DNA of 64,000 bases from Morchella semilibera (lineage: Eukaryota > Ascomycota > Pezizomycetes > Pezizales > Morchellaceae): the NCBI GenBank assembly GCA_009192285.1, contig CM018603.1, positions 6,135,613 through 6,199,612 on the forward strand, written 5' to 3'. Shown piece by piece: positions 35,258 through 49,100 of the stretch. Made by a program: the position numbers and the translations under genes. Below the pieces are notes generated by a model that had not been told where the DNA came from, did no database searches, and saw only the letters and a program-made list of their open reading frames with translations. Numbering within the stretch: the first letter of the stretch is position 1; every line of letters starts with the position of its first letter.

Positions 35258-37725
35258 TTCGGTTTTGAGTTGAATTTTTTTTTTTTCCCTTGAAAGATAG
35301 AAAACGTATTCGAAACGCTGAACGAGAGTCGTTTTACGAAAGCGAATGTGTGTTCAAGTGAGGAACAAAGACTGATTATCTTACTGCAAGAAATGTAGTA
35401 CTGATGAATAGTGAGGGAGGGAAAGAAAGAAAAGGGGACTCCTATCGAGTCTTTATACACAGTTGAATATACGGTATTCGATGGGTACATGTACTATCGA
35501 CCAACCTCTCCAAAAGTACATGTAATGCAGATTGACCTATAGGTTTGTTTCTTTATTAGTATTCATCCAATGATTTGATTCGAAGAAGGTGCCAATTTTG
35601 CAGATCCTAGATCGCATCGCTCCTAGCCATACATCTACCTTCGCCACACAAACTCAATACACCACGGAGGTTGAACGGAACACATCCATCCCATGGCATG
35701 TGAATGATTTTACATGTATCCTACCTACCTATGTAGCTACATGTACCTATCTAGGAAGTAGCCAGTCTATTCCATGACACAGCGCATACAAACCATGGTA
35801 CATGTAACCTCTTAACCAAACCTGATGTCAAGTACCTACATGTACTACATAGTACTCTACGTTGTCCTAATTTATTTATTTACGAGATGTGACAGATCAT
35901 GGTCCTCTTTGGCAATTACCGAAGCTGGTTAACCGGCTAAAAAGCTTAACAAACGCACAAAGTAAATCTGGGGAAACTGGGTAACAACGGAACCCCCGCA
36001 ACCGCAGTTTGGATACCGAGGTGGCACGTCGTTGGAAAGGGGCAAGTAATGTACCTTCGACAGCATGTGAAGACCGCTACTGGTACCTCCCTTCCTTTCC
36101 ACCTTCAAACTCTTCAAACTCTTCAAGCTCCATCAAACTCAAAGTCTTTTGACAATTGGAAACAGCTAATGTTTACAATAACGCACATTAAATGAAAGAA
36201 AAAATAGGGACAATGTTGATTGGGATTCTGCCCTTTTCCAATGAAGAGTAGGCAGCAGCCCCTCATTCGGATGTTTTAATTCCCTCAGCTGCCCAAATTC
36301 TTGCTTTAACCACCATTAATCCTGTGGACACTGGCATCTTTCGAAACAGATGGCCGACGGAGGTCGATGCTGCCGAGCCAACCGGAAAGGAGCCCTGGAA
36401 TTGACATTTCCTAATGGAGTAAAGTTAGTTGTAGATCATTCACCTGAACTAGATACCTAGTTGCCTTCTCCAGCTCCTCGCTTCCCCCAAGCGACTAGTG
36501 GCGCTACAGTATAATTAATCGAGGCAGTTCTCCAGGCTGCAGTAGGAAATTAAGTGAAATGGACTCCAACACATCATCACCTCCAAATGAGCTCCCTTCC
36601 CATTCTACCGGCTAGAGTGAGCGTGAATAAAGCTCAGATTTACAGCGACTTTGATTCGGGGCCGTTGAGTAGATTATGTGCGTTATGATAGGCAGTTTCT
36701 GTTTCTCCATATAGAGAGAGCATATTATCAGGCATGGGTCCCAACGGGGAAACCTTAGAGTGGCAGCTGTGTCTACTTTCACATACTAAAAGCTTATGCC
36801 TAAAGTGATGTACTTTGCAGCACTCTCTACCAATCTATTCTTTACATAAAGAAATATCCTCTAAAAATACCACAAACCCTCCAATGCTCTCGCCCCCTAC
36901 CCCTTTTGAGATGATTAATATTCTAGCTAACCACTGATTCATCACAGATCTAGATTTTCAGTATGTAGCTAGTAGCACAAACGTCATTTGCTTCACCACC
37001 CTGCATGAGGACTGGCCGGGCGAATGGTGATGTCCGGATTTATTGCTAGGTCTAAATTGGTTCCTAAGCTTGGGACTTACACGTACTTTTCCCCAACGGC
37101 TATGTCCCGGCATGCTCACATGTGGGACCACTGGGGTAGGCGCTTCTTTAGAGCGCGATCTCGGGCACGCCGTGTATGCATACTGGGGCCTGTCCCATCC
37201 TTCCTTTCAACATGTCGATTTGGGCGTGAGGTCAAGGTACAGGTAATTGTTTAGAGGAGAGGCCAAAGAGGTAATAGCTAATGTCCATCAAACCGTAGTG
37301 GTACACAGTTCACATGCCATTATGAAAGAATGCCGAAAATTCTCTCAACATGGGTACCTACGTGTTCAATGCTTGAGAAACCGGTATTGAGGTAAAGTAA
37401 AAAGGGAAAATCACATTTTAACTATTTAAATTGGTAGGTGGATCGTAGGCTAAATATTTGTGACACATACAGATAGGGTTGTTAGAGCATTGATGTGTTG
37501 GTGGCTCTCACTTCCCCATATTACACAAGAAGGGGTTTTTTTTAGCATACAGTGCTTGACTCCCGAGGGTTCTGACAAGCGATATTAAGGTACTCCGGGT
37601 AGCTTTAGGAGATTTTGAATTCTTTAAACGTCACTCAAGTATAGGATCTGGGACTCGGAGTTAACAGTGGGATTCGAGTGATATTTGATGATTTAACTCC
37701 TAAATCTCATCAATGATCAATCCCG
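35258..37725. other. Gene-free stretch, dense in TACATGTA
   Basis: The upstream side of the CFEM gene carries six TACATGTA sites between 35486 and 35844 (35486, 35517, 35711, 35738, 35799, 35837), the densest cluster in the window. No supported gene. Confidence 0.5.
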
Positions 37726-38728
37726 CTACAACTCGTTTCTCCAAGGGATTCCGGCCATTGCTCCTCTCTTTCTCACTTTCCTTCCCGCCGCAATCCCAGC
37801 CCACTTGACCGCCTCTTCAACGGTCTTACCCTCAACAATCGCCACAGCAAAAGCACCTACAAATGTGTCTCCTGCACCCGTAGTATCAACTACATCCTTC
37901 GCCTCCATCACCTCGGGCTTCATCCAGCCTCCCTTTCCCTCGGGGGTACTGAAGTACCCCCCTTTCGCGCCCAGCGTGATCACAACACTCCTCTTCACGC
38001 CCCTCTCCAGGAAGATTCTAGCCGCCGCCTCAACATCCAGATCTTCAACCTCCTCGCCCGTCAACAGAGCGGCCTCGGTCTCATTGACGATCAGATGGTC
38101 CATCTTTGGGTAGAAGTTGACGGGAATGGGCACTGCGGGCGCCGGATTGAATATGCTCGTTATCCCAGCGGCGTCCGCGTGGTTGAGGAGGTGTAGAACA
38201 GTCTGTAGAGGGATCTCGAGCTGCATTAGAAGCGCAGATATGGGCGGGCTCGATGATGTGAAGTAGGTATCTGGGAAGAGGTCTTTGGTCACCCGGGCAT
38301 TCGCGCCAAGGTTAATGAGGATGCGGTTCTCTGCTGTATCTTCGTCGACCTTTTACTCCGACATGTTAGCATCATGTCCACCTATACACACTCTCCACGA
38401 AACGGGGGGAAAAACTCACTATGATGATTGCTGTCCCGCTCTTCTCTTCCTCCTTCACAAACACCCCCTCCACATCCACTCCGCTGTCCGCCAAGGCCCT
38501 CTTCATATCCCTCCCAAACTCATCACCCCCCACACAGCCCACCATCTTGACGACGACGTCGTCGCCGGACAGGCGCGCAGCTGCGACGGCCTGGTTCGCG
38601 CCCTTGCCGCCAGGCGCGGTGGTGAAGGACTGGGCGGTGAGGGTCTCGCCCGGGGCGGGGAGGCGCCGCGTTCGCGTGACGAGGTCAGTGTTGAGGGAGC
38701 CGATAACGGTGATTGTGCGGGGACTCAT
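37726..38728 (-). CDS. RBK1: Ribokinase (PfkB family), 310 aa, two exons
   Basis: Minus-strand exons: 38728-38420 and 38349-37726, with a 70-nt intron; 933 nt in frame. The enzyme phosphorylates D-ribose to ribose-5-phosphate in the cytosol. The N-terminus (TITVIGSLNTDLV) and the glycine-rich APGGKGANQAVAAARL are PfkB signature 1. DTTGAGDTFVGAFA is signature 2 and holds the catalytic Asp. Other family runs are FNPAPAVPIP, HLIVNETEAALLTG and VVITLGAKGGYF. Length matches the family (about 300 aa). The splice joins TAIII to VDEDTAENRI without loss. High confidence. Confidence 0.96.
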
Positions 38729-40679
38729 GGTTGTGTCTGGGGAGTTTTGTTGAGGGCTGACAAGGGCTGACTCTGGGTGTTATAGGGGTTGGGCAGATTC
38801 CGGTGCTCGTGACGAGTGAGCTTGGGCTGACGTAGGAGGCGCTGTGGAGGGCGGCGTTCACCGATAAAGGGTCTCCCCGAATGGATGGTGGGGTGGCCCT
38901 AACCCTGTAGTGTTTATCGCCTCTGAGAAGAGAGGATTTTAAGTGGTAATTAATTTTCAGCCTGTAGAGATCAGCTCAAGATGGCTTGGTTATAGGACAT
39001 GTTTGTGGGGTACGTTTGGGGGCTGCGGTTGCTAATAATTGTTGCAGGTCTTGGCAGATTAATTGGAACTCGGATCGATCATTGGCATTATTAACAATTT
39101 CATTTGCGTTGTCATTCAACGGTTTGGGGGTATTGGTTCGGTCTCTGTATTTATATAATATTTATTATTTTTGTTAATCACATTTATGGTGCCGATACTA
39201 CTGAAGTTGGAGGGAACAAATAAACTATTACTAATCTATTGCGCCTTCCACCTCCAGTATTGGCTTATGCGGTATTCTCCTGTTGTTACGCCCTTACCCC
39301 GAGAAGCCAGCACAATTTCTGCCTCAGTTGTTGTCTCGTCCGGGTATCTTGTCTCTATCAACTCTGGCGACGTCCTCAATACCTAGACCCCCAGGGGTGT
39401 TTGTCGCTGGTGCGGGAGTCGCTTACTCTCCTCGAAGATCACCTGGGCCGAATCTTCCTCTACTGGGGCCCTTTACCACAACCATAGAACTCTCTACTAT
39501 AGCTATCGCTACCATCCCACGGATACTGCTAGAGGCCCTTGTCTCTAACTACCCAAGTGTGTTAGCCACGCAGCAAGAGAGCTCTTAACAAAGTGGTACG
39601 CAGGCCCTTACTAGCGCTATCGAGGCCGAGGGTAGCTTTAATCTATGGAAGCATAGGCGCCGGGGAACGATGGGGCGATATCATATTGTTTTTTATTGCA
39701 GACTAGACCGAGCAGAGGCCCATTGGTAGAGGAGTGGTGATGAGTCCCATGGGTTGATCTTTGTTGGGGGTCATGTAATCCCTCCATTGATAATTTGCTC
39801 TCGGTGTGCCTGGGGGCTAAGAGCTGGGAGGGGGGTAAGACTACAGAACGGTGGAGATAGTGGGACGAGACCTCATAGCTGCGTGGGCGCTCGGGGGTTC
39901 GGCCTTTAGTGCTAGCTTTTGTTCTACCTCGAAGCTGGATGCACCTGGGTCCGCTATCTGAGGCCGCGTGGATTGTGGTCCTTGTAGGGTTCTGGTGTTG
40001 ATATGGGGTCGTGGGACCCGGGGATGTGGTTCTGTTGTTTTAATAAGTGCTGGCTGGCGGGTCTGGAGCTGAGTACATGTAGTAAATGGGCATAGTGACA
40101 GTTGGTTTATTGATTATTAGCTACCTCGAGCTCTTCGGTGATGTTCAAGGAAGTTGTCATGGAGGGGTTGTCTATGGTTATTTGCCTACATGTACTTAGC
40201 CACATACATGTAGTCTTGGGACCATAAGTTATGCGAGAGCGGTGGTTTCCACCAACGATAATTGCTGCATGGATACAGGTATATATGCACTTACATGCAT
40301 ATCTTATGCTACGGCGGGCATTAGCTCTACTAAGTACTAATACTCGATAGAGCTTGCGTCACGGGCCATGGCTCGCACTATACCAAGGAATGAACTTGGC
40401 TCTAGTTTTTAGTCTTGGGCTCCCACAATTAATGATACATGTATAAACAAAAAAGAAAAGAAAAAAATCTTTGGCTCCCCGCCGTGGATCTAGGGCGAGT
40501 GATAATCTATGAAGATGCACCTTCGCCAGGTGGTTTTGGGTTAAGCACTACAGGTACATGTGGTCTTGCTTATTCCGCGGTATCGGTTCCATATAGACGG
40601 GTATCTGGTTTGGTTTGTGAGTGGTAAATCACGGGGTGGGGATAAAGGAAAGCGAGGGCTTGAAATTTTGGGTTACAGA

Positions 40680-40930
40680 TCGATATGTACAAAATTAAGA
40701 GATGAATAAAAAAAATAATAATAAAAAAAAAAAGTAGAGAGAGTAGGGGATAAAAAATAAAACAATAAAAAGTAAAATAATTAATAAATAATTAATAAAT
40801 AATATACATAATAAGAATAAACAAATAATAAATAAATAAATAAAAATAAATAAATAAACAAAAATAAAATAAATAAATAAAAAAAAATTAATAAAAAAAA
40901 ACAAAAAAACAAAAAAACAAAAAAACAGGA
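40680..40930. repeat. A-rich low-complexity block
   Basis: AAT, AAAT and AAAAAAAC tandem-like units dominate about 250 bp, read directly. Open frames across it on the minus strand are Phe/Leu/Ile artefacts. Confidence 0.85.
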
Positions 40931-41105
40931 GAGGAAAGGAACAGACCAAGAAAGGGAAAAGACAGAGAGAGGGCCACAAACCAGAGAGCGAAAGCCTAGG
41001 CAGCAGAGCAGGAAGAAAACCAAGGAGCCCACAGAAAAACACAGTGAAAGTACCCTTTCGACTCCTCGGTATCACAAGGATCACCCAGGAGTCAATAGGG
41101 TGCTG

Positions 41106-41129
41106 TGTCCCCTCCGTGAGGAGGGGACA
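41106..41129. other. Perfect 10-bp stem-loop
   Basis: TGTCCCCTCC pairs with GGAGGGGACA around a GTGA loop. The role is unknown. It could be chance in GC-rich DNA. Confidence 0.5.
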
Positions 41130-42443
41130 GAAGAAGAGAGGGGGAAGAGCCGAGTGAGGTGTGACCACCCTCATCCTCACCACCCCCACAGCTTGCCAGG
41201 CTGTGGTTGTTGTGGTAGGGAAGGGGTGGCGCGTGTTGAGACCGCCCTAAACATACCAGGCGGAGTGTCCCCAAATGGGACTGCTCCAACCGTCGTGCTA
41301 GGGCCCGTGGCCTGGCGCGTTGTCGTTGCCTCTGCGGGAGAGGTCATTGTTCGTGTGGATTGGTGGGGAAAGGGGAGGTGAGGAGAGGAGTGGATTTTTA
41401 TAGCAATGGGAAGTGCTGCCAAGGCGGTTCGGCGAATTTTTTAGGGCAAGGGTAACTTGTAAGGGTAACAATTTTAGGCGGTGGTAAGATTCTATGTCCT
41501 TATCAGTCGATTAGATCAATCTCTTCTTCCCATGGATAGGTAACGATAAACCTAAGAGCCCTGTAGCACATAACTACCGTTCGTAAATACGGTGCAATTT
41601 GTTCGGGAATACAAAGCCGACTACGTGTACCGAAAGTGGACGGAAACTTCAATGAGCAATACCAGGGCGGTTTACATTCACGGCATTAACTGCTTGGTCA
41701 ATAGACAGAAAGAGACCGCAGATGCTTGCAGCTGTATAAGGCTTAAGGAAGCCGGCCAGCTGTCGGCAGTGTGGGATGAGATGCTGGTGTTGCTACCATC
41801 AAAAGGAGTACGGTCATACCACAAACCTACATTTATACAAAGTAACAAGTACTGTTTTCCGATCTCCGATGTGCGGTCTGCACCCACGCAACAACCAAAG
41901 GCTCTAGCCCTACTCACAGGTAAAAAAGTAAATAGTTCCCCAGCCACACCGGCACGTTCTCCCAACTCAAAAAGAGCTGCATTCTTTTTAGTCATGAACT
42001 ATCACTCGGTGGAAGCTCACGACCACTTGGGGCTAGTGCGGGTCCAAGAGAGTGATAAGTAGAGGTTCTAGCTGTTTCTCTCCTCCACAAGACATCTTTG
42101 GCGTTTTTATTGTGTGCAGATATTGTTTCGTTCTTTGTTCACTTAGCTTAATGTTGATCGACTCTCAATTGGAAACAAAGAGAAAAAAGTATGACAGAGG
42201 GATTGTTATTCCTAATATGGCATTATCCTGATATATAACCTGATCCAGGAAATGAGAATACCTATTAGATTCTAAATAAGCCTATTCTGGTTTACTGGGG
42301 TTTGGTAAATGTTAGAGCCGACTTTCTTTGTTAGTTGCCTAGATAAGTAGTAAGGCGGGACCGAGTCCTCATGCAAGCTCCCTCTTGCGCGCTCCATCAA
42401 GATATTCTCCTGATACCGACCCTTAAGATAAGTACCGGCAAGA

Positions 42444-44453
42444 ATGTCCAAAGAGGAGCCAAGCTCAGCCAAAGAATACCAGGAATCATTGTCCCCTTCT
42501 CACGAACTAGAGGCAGCACCCATTACTGCCCTACCTGCATCACCTATAGTCACTAGGGCCGACAAACCTGCTCCTACCACCGTGCCTAAGCTTAAAGGCT
42601 CGAAGACCAATAGCACCCCACAGGTATCTAAAGCCCGCCCGCCCCGAAAGACCCCGACCACCGTCGCCCCCCCCCTACCTAGCATCTACAACACCCGCGC
42701 TACCGCGCACAAAGTCGAGTCCACCGCTCGCACCAACGGCAGTAACCAGTTAGTCTTCTCACTCTCACGTGACGCCTCACAAATGTCGGCCGAGGAGATT
42801 GTCCGCGAGGCTGGTGGCCAGATCACCCTTGCTGATAGCCCAGAGAACGTATTTGATGGCGATGGTGGGAGCACCAACCTTTTTGACGCCCCGCAGAAAA
42901 AGAACAAGCGCTCTAGGGACAAGGAGAGAGGTGCAGAGGCCGGCGGTGGGACCGAGTCCAAAAAGAAGAAAAAGAAGAAGAGTAGTAAGTGGCTGGATAA
43001 GAAGCCCGGAGAGACGCCGGAGAAGTTGTATACCAGCTCGCCCAGTAACTGGGAACACGCGATAGGCGAGACGCCGACAAAGTCGACGGTGAGAGGAGAC
43101 GAGGAAAAGTGGATGATGGACGCCAGTGGTAGCGCTGATAGCCCCCCGCCGGGGGTCTTTAAGCGTGAGCAGGGTGGCACGCCCTCAAAGGCACCAAAGC
43201 TAAAGAGTAGTGCGGAGACGAAGGCGCCGAGTAAGGCACTTCTCCCATTGCCGGATGGATGGTGGAACGTGATGAAGATGACAGATGATCAACGGGATCT
43301 TGTGAGTATACAATGTCCAAGAATTTGTTGCACAAAAGAGTCAAGTGTTGTTACTGACTGAAAAGTGGTTGTTTTAACAGTATACTCAGCTCTTTGAAGA
43401 CTCAGTGAAAATGAAAAGTGATACCCAGTACCAGCTCTGGAACACTGCACTGGACATCGTATATCTCGTTGGTGAAGAGCAAGGGACGTGGGGCTCTGAC
43501 CCTCAGTGGGAGAAGAAACTCTCGGGCTGGCGCGCGGAAATGATTTATAAGCATGATCTGACAATTCCACCACCAATTTCGTGGAACCGTGAGCAGTCGA
43601 TAGCAACCCCGCGCCCAACAGATGAGGAGCGGAGAGCTTATACAGAAAACTTCCACAAGATGTACAACAATGCTTATTGGCGCATATCTAATCAGACATG
43701 GAAGAAAGTGTGCTTGGATAGATGCCATGAAGCAAATAAGGTTATATTGGGCCTTAGGGCGAAATATATGGATTTTCCTTGTATGTATTTACTCTAACCT
43801 CAGTGCTGGGGTTACTCTCACTGACATCCAAGCGTATAATAGGGTGTTGTCTCCCGTTGCCCAGCCATAAATGGCAGAACCATCCAAAACAATACATCCC
43901 GAGGCCTGCCAAACAGTATTATCAATGGGCCGTTAGAATGGTTGATTTCGGCTTGATGAACTTTGGTGATGCAGAAGATGTCAGAGTACCCGGTTATCAA
44001 CCCATGCAGCGAGAAGGCTCCTTTGAATACTACTTCCATAAAGCATGGCTAGAGACCACAGGAGGTGTACCCAAAGGTAAAATCAACCCGGCCGACCAGG
44101 AGTCGGATAATGATGGCTTGTACATTTTGGACACATCAACACAGTCACCAGAGCCGGCCCCCGAGATTGGTGATACTTATTATAATGATGAGGAAGGCTC
44201 AGCGGAAGATGAATTACAAGAGGGAGAGGTATCCGAGGATAGAGAAGAGTCTAAGGATGGTGGTACTTATTATAATGATGAGGAAGGCTCAGCAGAAGAT
44301 GAATTACAAGAGGGAGAGGTATCCGAGGATAGAGAAGAGTCTAAGGATGGTGGAGAGGTCGAAGAGGTAACAGAAAAGAGGCAGATGGCGATGAAGTCAA
44401 AGGTGCCACATGAAAACCTAACAAGTTCTGAGCGATCCAAAATTAATACTTAA
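42444..44453 (+). CDS. Unrecognised three-exon protein, 622 aa, with internal duplication
   Basis: Exons: 42444-43301, 43381-43780, 43843-44453; 1869 nt in frame. I do not recognise it. Residues 1-270 are disordered, rich in Pro, Ser and Lys, with a Lys run like KKKKKKKSSKW. Residues about 275-470 look folded and Trp/Tyr-rich (motifs LPDGWWNVMKMTDDQRDLYT, QYQLWNTALDIVYLVG, WQNHPKQYIPRPAKQYYQW). The acidic C-terminal part carries two copies of a 30-residue unit beginning TYYNDEEGSAEDEL. The third exon start at 43843 (TAATAG acceptor) was chosen because it alone gives a 62-nt intron and keeps frame. It may be a lineage-restricted gene. No transposon or enzyme signature was seen. Confidence 0.62.
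44175..44354 (+). repeat. 90-bp in-frame tandem duplication
   Basis: Copy 1 (44175-44264) and copy 2 (44265-44354) encode the same 30 residues and seem to differ by one silent base (GCG against GCA in Ala). The near-identity points to a very recent duplication. Confidence 0.9.
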
Positions 44454-46164
44454 AGGATGCGTGCGATCATTCATGAATGTAACCTTTACTATAATGATCA
44501 AATATACATATTATTCAGAAGTTTCGGGCCTGAATCTGTGTGCGGTAAACGTGTCAAAAGTGATTTTACCACCGGCGGCGAAAATAATACCAGCATTATG
44601 CCTTAAAATGGATAAAAGCACAGACCTTTTGGCCAAAAGGGGCTATATAATGCCAGTATATATGAACATTGTCCACCGGTGGGGGATTTCACCACCGGTG
44701 TGAAACTGTTGGTATTAATGATAATGCAGAATAAAGACTGAATTAAAGTCAGCATTTATTCTGGAGCAAGGTCTGAAATTCAGTGCTTATACCATCAGTG
44801 GTAAATAACTTACCACCGTTGGTAAAATTACTTTTGACACATTTTACCGCTCCATATGAATCACTCCTACGATGGGTTTTGTCGAATATATTTCACGTTG
44901 GGACACGCTCTGAGTTGATCCGTTGAGCAATCAGCTGATTATTTATGATGGCCTCAGTTTCACAGTCCATGTGTGATCCGATACCTATCCTCCTCCTTGT
45001 GCAGTTGCACTGATTACTGGGCTAGTGCAGCCTTGGAGTATTTTTTTATCAAGCTGTTTTACCAACTCGAGATATCTTTAACCGGCGCGCACGTGAAAGA
45101 TCGGGATATCTACTACGACCAACATGAGAAAGGTACCTATCCAGTGGACGAACAGGTGGCAGACAAGGTCAGGAATATTTTAACTATTGGGTTTCAGCCC
45201 TCTCATAGGTCCATAAAATCCACATGATATGCATCGACATGCAGGCTCTCCAACCGGCAGTCTGGTACACATCGATACTCCGATTTTTGGCTGTCCAGTC
45301 ACTGAAATAAGCGTGGAGATTGACATGTGAAAGGTACTTACATATGATACCTACGTACGTCATGTACGAGAAACGTCCGGTTTCTAATAGATCTATGTAG
45401 TTTTTGAAATTTTTTTAAGGATACATGTAGTATCTATGTAGTATACTGTTCAGAATCCCCAACTAACGAAGCAAGGGGGGTGAAGAGAATTTATCTCCAA
45501 ATTTCAGACGTGTTCTGAATCAAAAGGGGGCACTCGGTTCCAGGTCATGGTAGATCAACTCATCTTTAAGTATAAGAAGGCCATATATGATCTACATGTA
45601 GTGTTGGATTAGGGCCTATGGATAAGCTTCGTTCTGAAATTTACACGGGTGTCGTACAGCCGACGTAGTACTAACTTTCAACTACCCCACAGGTGCTAGG
45701 TTATGTGCGTATGGGAGATATTCTGAGCACAACCACCATAGCCATGCCCGAGAATCCGAAACCCCATGGGCCATGGGCCATGGCAACCGATCCCCTTATT
45801 AGAATCCGGTCTGTGCATCCAGGCCAGCCAACACAGCCTTAACGCGATTAATAACGCAGAATCTCCATGATACGAAAAAGCGTAGGAACCGTACACGGCA
45901 TTGTATATTCCTTGCATGGTTAAACCGGTCCATAAATTCATAAAAGTGACCCTTATCGGTATTGTTGGTGAAATTTCCCACGTGAAATCCCCAACGGAAT
46001 CTGAAACAACGTGGCAAAACACTTTCCAGAACACCACCCTTAACGGAACTCTGCATTTTATGGGGGTGGGGGAGGGGCCAACTCTCCTACATAAATCTCC
46101 GGAGCCGTATTTCTTAAACTTGCTTAGGGAACGTCTGTCATGACAAAAGCAACCCGCTACTAAG
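44454..46164. other. Gene-free stretch holding a MITE-like element
   Basis: The inverted-repeat element at 44542-44850 lies just past the stop of the preceding gene. TACATGTA sites are at 45422 and 45593. No gene supported. Confidence 0.5.
44542..44850. mobile_element. About 309-bp MITE-like element with 34/35-bp terminal inverted repeats
   Basis: The left end (44542-44575, GCGGTAAACGTGTCAAAAG...) and the right end (44816-44850, ...CTTTTGACACATTTTACCGC) are inverted copies with one 1-nt indel and a few mismatches. The inner part repeats the motif ACCACCGG/CCACCGGTGG several times in both orientations. No coding capacity. I could not find a clear target-site duplication, so the superfamily is open. 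It lies about 90 bp after the stop codon at 44453 and may be transcribed as 3' UTR. Confidence 0.7.
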
Positions 46165-49100
46165 ATGTCTGAAACCGGCGATACAGCAACCTCATCTACC
46201 TCCTCAGCTCTTATAACCCCGCTACATGCAGCGGCTTCAGGTCCCACTCTTCTCCCGGGTCCAGTCGCATCGCTCGTTTCAATAATATCAAAGTCTACTT
46301 CAGTTTCAATCAGACTTGGTTCGTTTGTAGGGGGAGCTGCTATTGCCGGCGCACGTATTGGAACTCTGACTGGGTTAGAGCTTGGAAGGGCTGCGATCGA
46401 GGGTATTCTCCATAGGGCAGGGCATGACGTTAATTCTAGAAGACTTGTTGGCGGGAACCATGTGAACGGGTGGACGGAGACTGGTGTGAGTAATTAGCCA
46501 CTGGACCAAGATCAGTGCTTGCGCTTGTGTCGCAAAAAAGGCCCCTTTACTGATGATCCATATACCTCGCAGATAAATATACTCCGCTCTTCGATATCCC
46601 TAACCCAGCTTCTACTCTCAACCGGCTTCGAAATCTCTTCGACTACACTGAGCACCCTCAGCTCATTTGCTGAAACCTATGTTCTTACACTCGACTCCAT
46701 ATTTGGCTCAACTGAGTCTTCACGCGCCATCTCAGCAATCGTATCGCTGATGCGCAAGGAGTTCGACGAGAACTCTGAAGGTGAGGGCCGAATAGGGGCT
46801 GCGGACTTGGTGATCGGCCTTACGTGTTTTGCAGTTTTGCAAATGAAAACAAGGGCTAGGCACGATGATGAAATAGAGACTGAGCTTGTGTGGGATGTTG
46901 TTGCGGACGAGGTGGGTAAGAAAGTTGATATCACATTAGGACGGAAGCGGGATTTTTCCGGGGAAACTGAGTCTGTAACATCATTTTTTGGTGATGAGGA
47001 AATGGACTCTATTTCAGTATATAGTGGCCATGAAGACGAAGATGAGATTGGAAGTGGGTTGCCACCCATGTTTTTTGCGAGGTTACCTCCGTAAGTGTGA
47101 ACTTTTTTCCGTCAACGGAGATAAAAACCTGCTGATACCCTGTGTAGTTCTGCGGATATATCCATCACAACTTCATCCACGACCACAAAGACCACAACTG
47201 TGGAAGTCATAGGAACAGAGCCTCCAGATTTCACTCCACCTGAAGGAGCAGTTATAATTTCCGAGAATTCGTATCAAGACGACAACAGGCCTCGATATAA
47301 GATTGTATACGAGACCATCACAAATAAGACGGAGAACAAACGAGTAAAAAGAGAGGACGGAGAGTATATCGACACAGATGATGTAGTTAGGGATAGTGGA
47401 AGGGTCGTTGAGGAAATACCATCAGATTCATCATCATCGACACTGATCGAAATCCCAAGAAGAAAGCCAACCCGTCGTATATCCTCCAAGGACAAGGAAC
47501 TGCCCACGACCTCAAAAGACTCCAAAAAGCATCGGTCAAAAGGTGAGCCGATTGAAGCGAACTCGGGGAGACGGCTGGCCTCTCTTGGGGGAGGAGGCTC
47601 AGAAAAGAGGCGGGGTGAGAAGCACAAGCTTCGAGAAGCCGATTTCGACAGAGAGGAGAGGCGTAAGGAGAAAAAGAGGGAGAAAGAAAAGGAGAAGGAG
47701 AAAGGGAAAGAAAAGACGGAGAAGAGAAGAAGAAGAAGCGAAACTTTATCGGAGGCCCTGGTGCCCACTGTTAAGAGAAAGAGTGGGCTAGAATCACTCG
47801 CCGTCTCACCTAGGAGTAGACGACTTACAAGATCTGCCACAGAGCCCCCGTTTTCGCCCCCGTTTTCGCCCCCGTTTTCGCCCCCGTTTCCGCCGAATAT
47901 CAGAGGCCCTAGTAGACCTACATCTCCTGAGGCGAGGCCATTTCATCGAAGCAGTTCGCGAACTAGGGTGTTTCGTCGGGAATCATCCATCTCGGGGAGG
48001 TCTGAGTTTCATTCAGCCTCCGCGTATTCTCAGTCCGCAAATATTGAATCATTAGATTCCTATTTGCCACGCAGCCAGCATGTCCGAGGATCTCCCTCGG
48101 TTTACACAATTAGATCCTCCCACTCTCAAACCTCCCTCCTCTTAGAGTCCTATATCCCCCATCCTGATGAAGTATTCCCGAACGCCCCTATTTGCATCAA
48201 CTTTGCAAAATATATGCGGTTCGCAGCAGCCTCGTATGGTCAGAGCTTCATGCAGTTTTTGGGGCTTGGTTCAGCACCGATCCTCCCACCCGCATCGGCG
48301 CACCACGCAGAGCACCACGCATTTTCGCATCATACAGAACTCCCACTTGATACAATCCTTCTGAGCTCTTTCGTAGACCCTGGAGGCGGATATGATACGG
48401 AGGGAAATGTAAATAGCGGTATCCCACTTGTCCATTTTGTGGCCGTGGATCATCCCTCAAAAGCTATTGTAGTCACTTGTAGAGGCACTCTTGGCCTAGA
48501 GGACGTACTAACAGATCTCACATGCAATTACGACGATTTGACTCTTCGGGGAATCAAATACAGAGTCCATAAGGGCATGCTCAACTCCGCCCTCTTGCTC
48601 CTTAGAAAGAAATCTCGATTGCTGGTAGTCGTTAAAGCCGCTCTTGAGGATTATGGTGAGTATGGGCTTGTCTTTACGGGACATTCTCTCGGGGGCGGGG
48701 TAGCAGCAATGATTTCAATGTTACTATCATCACCCTGTAACGGCACATTCATAACCAGCAACGCCGCTGCCACATTGACAGACGGTGTCCGCATTCCTGA
48801 AGGTCGCAAGATTCATTGTTATTCATATGGTACTCCGGCATGCGTATCGGAGGAACTTCGGCGCGCAACTCGAACCCTTATCACTACTGTCGTTCACGGC
48901 AGAGATATCGTACCATCTCTCTCATTCGGAATTATCCGTGACTTCTGGACTGTTTCGGTTGCGTTTAAAGAGGACAATAAGGGCGCAAAGGCGGAGATCA
49001 GGAGGAGGATTATTGATGGCCTCAGCAGAGGAAACCTAGGAGGGTCTCTTGATCACGATGACTGGGCATTTGCGGTTATGAAAACATTACGAGCGTCTAT

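Larger units (their letters stand above)
38729..42443. other. Gene-free stretch with A-rich block and hairpin
   Basis: No gene could be supported. The open frame at 41592-42062 (156 codons, plus) has no recognisable domain and is left out. An A-rich block lies at 40680-40930 and a perfect 10-bp hairpin at 41106-41129. TACATGTA sites are at 40074, 40187, 40205 and 40436. Confidence 0.45.

Noticed and set aside
40695-41189. 164-codon Phe/Leu/Ile-rich minus-strand frame
   Set aside because: It is the reading of an A-rich low-complexity block and not a membrane protein.
41592-42062. 156-codon plus-strand open frame in the 38.7-42.4 kb gap
   Set aside because: No family resemblance and an antisense frame of similar length. 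Could be real but I cannot support it.
42686-43180. 164-codon minus-strand frame
   Set aside because: Antisense shadow of the unrecognised gene at 42444-44453.
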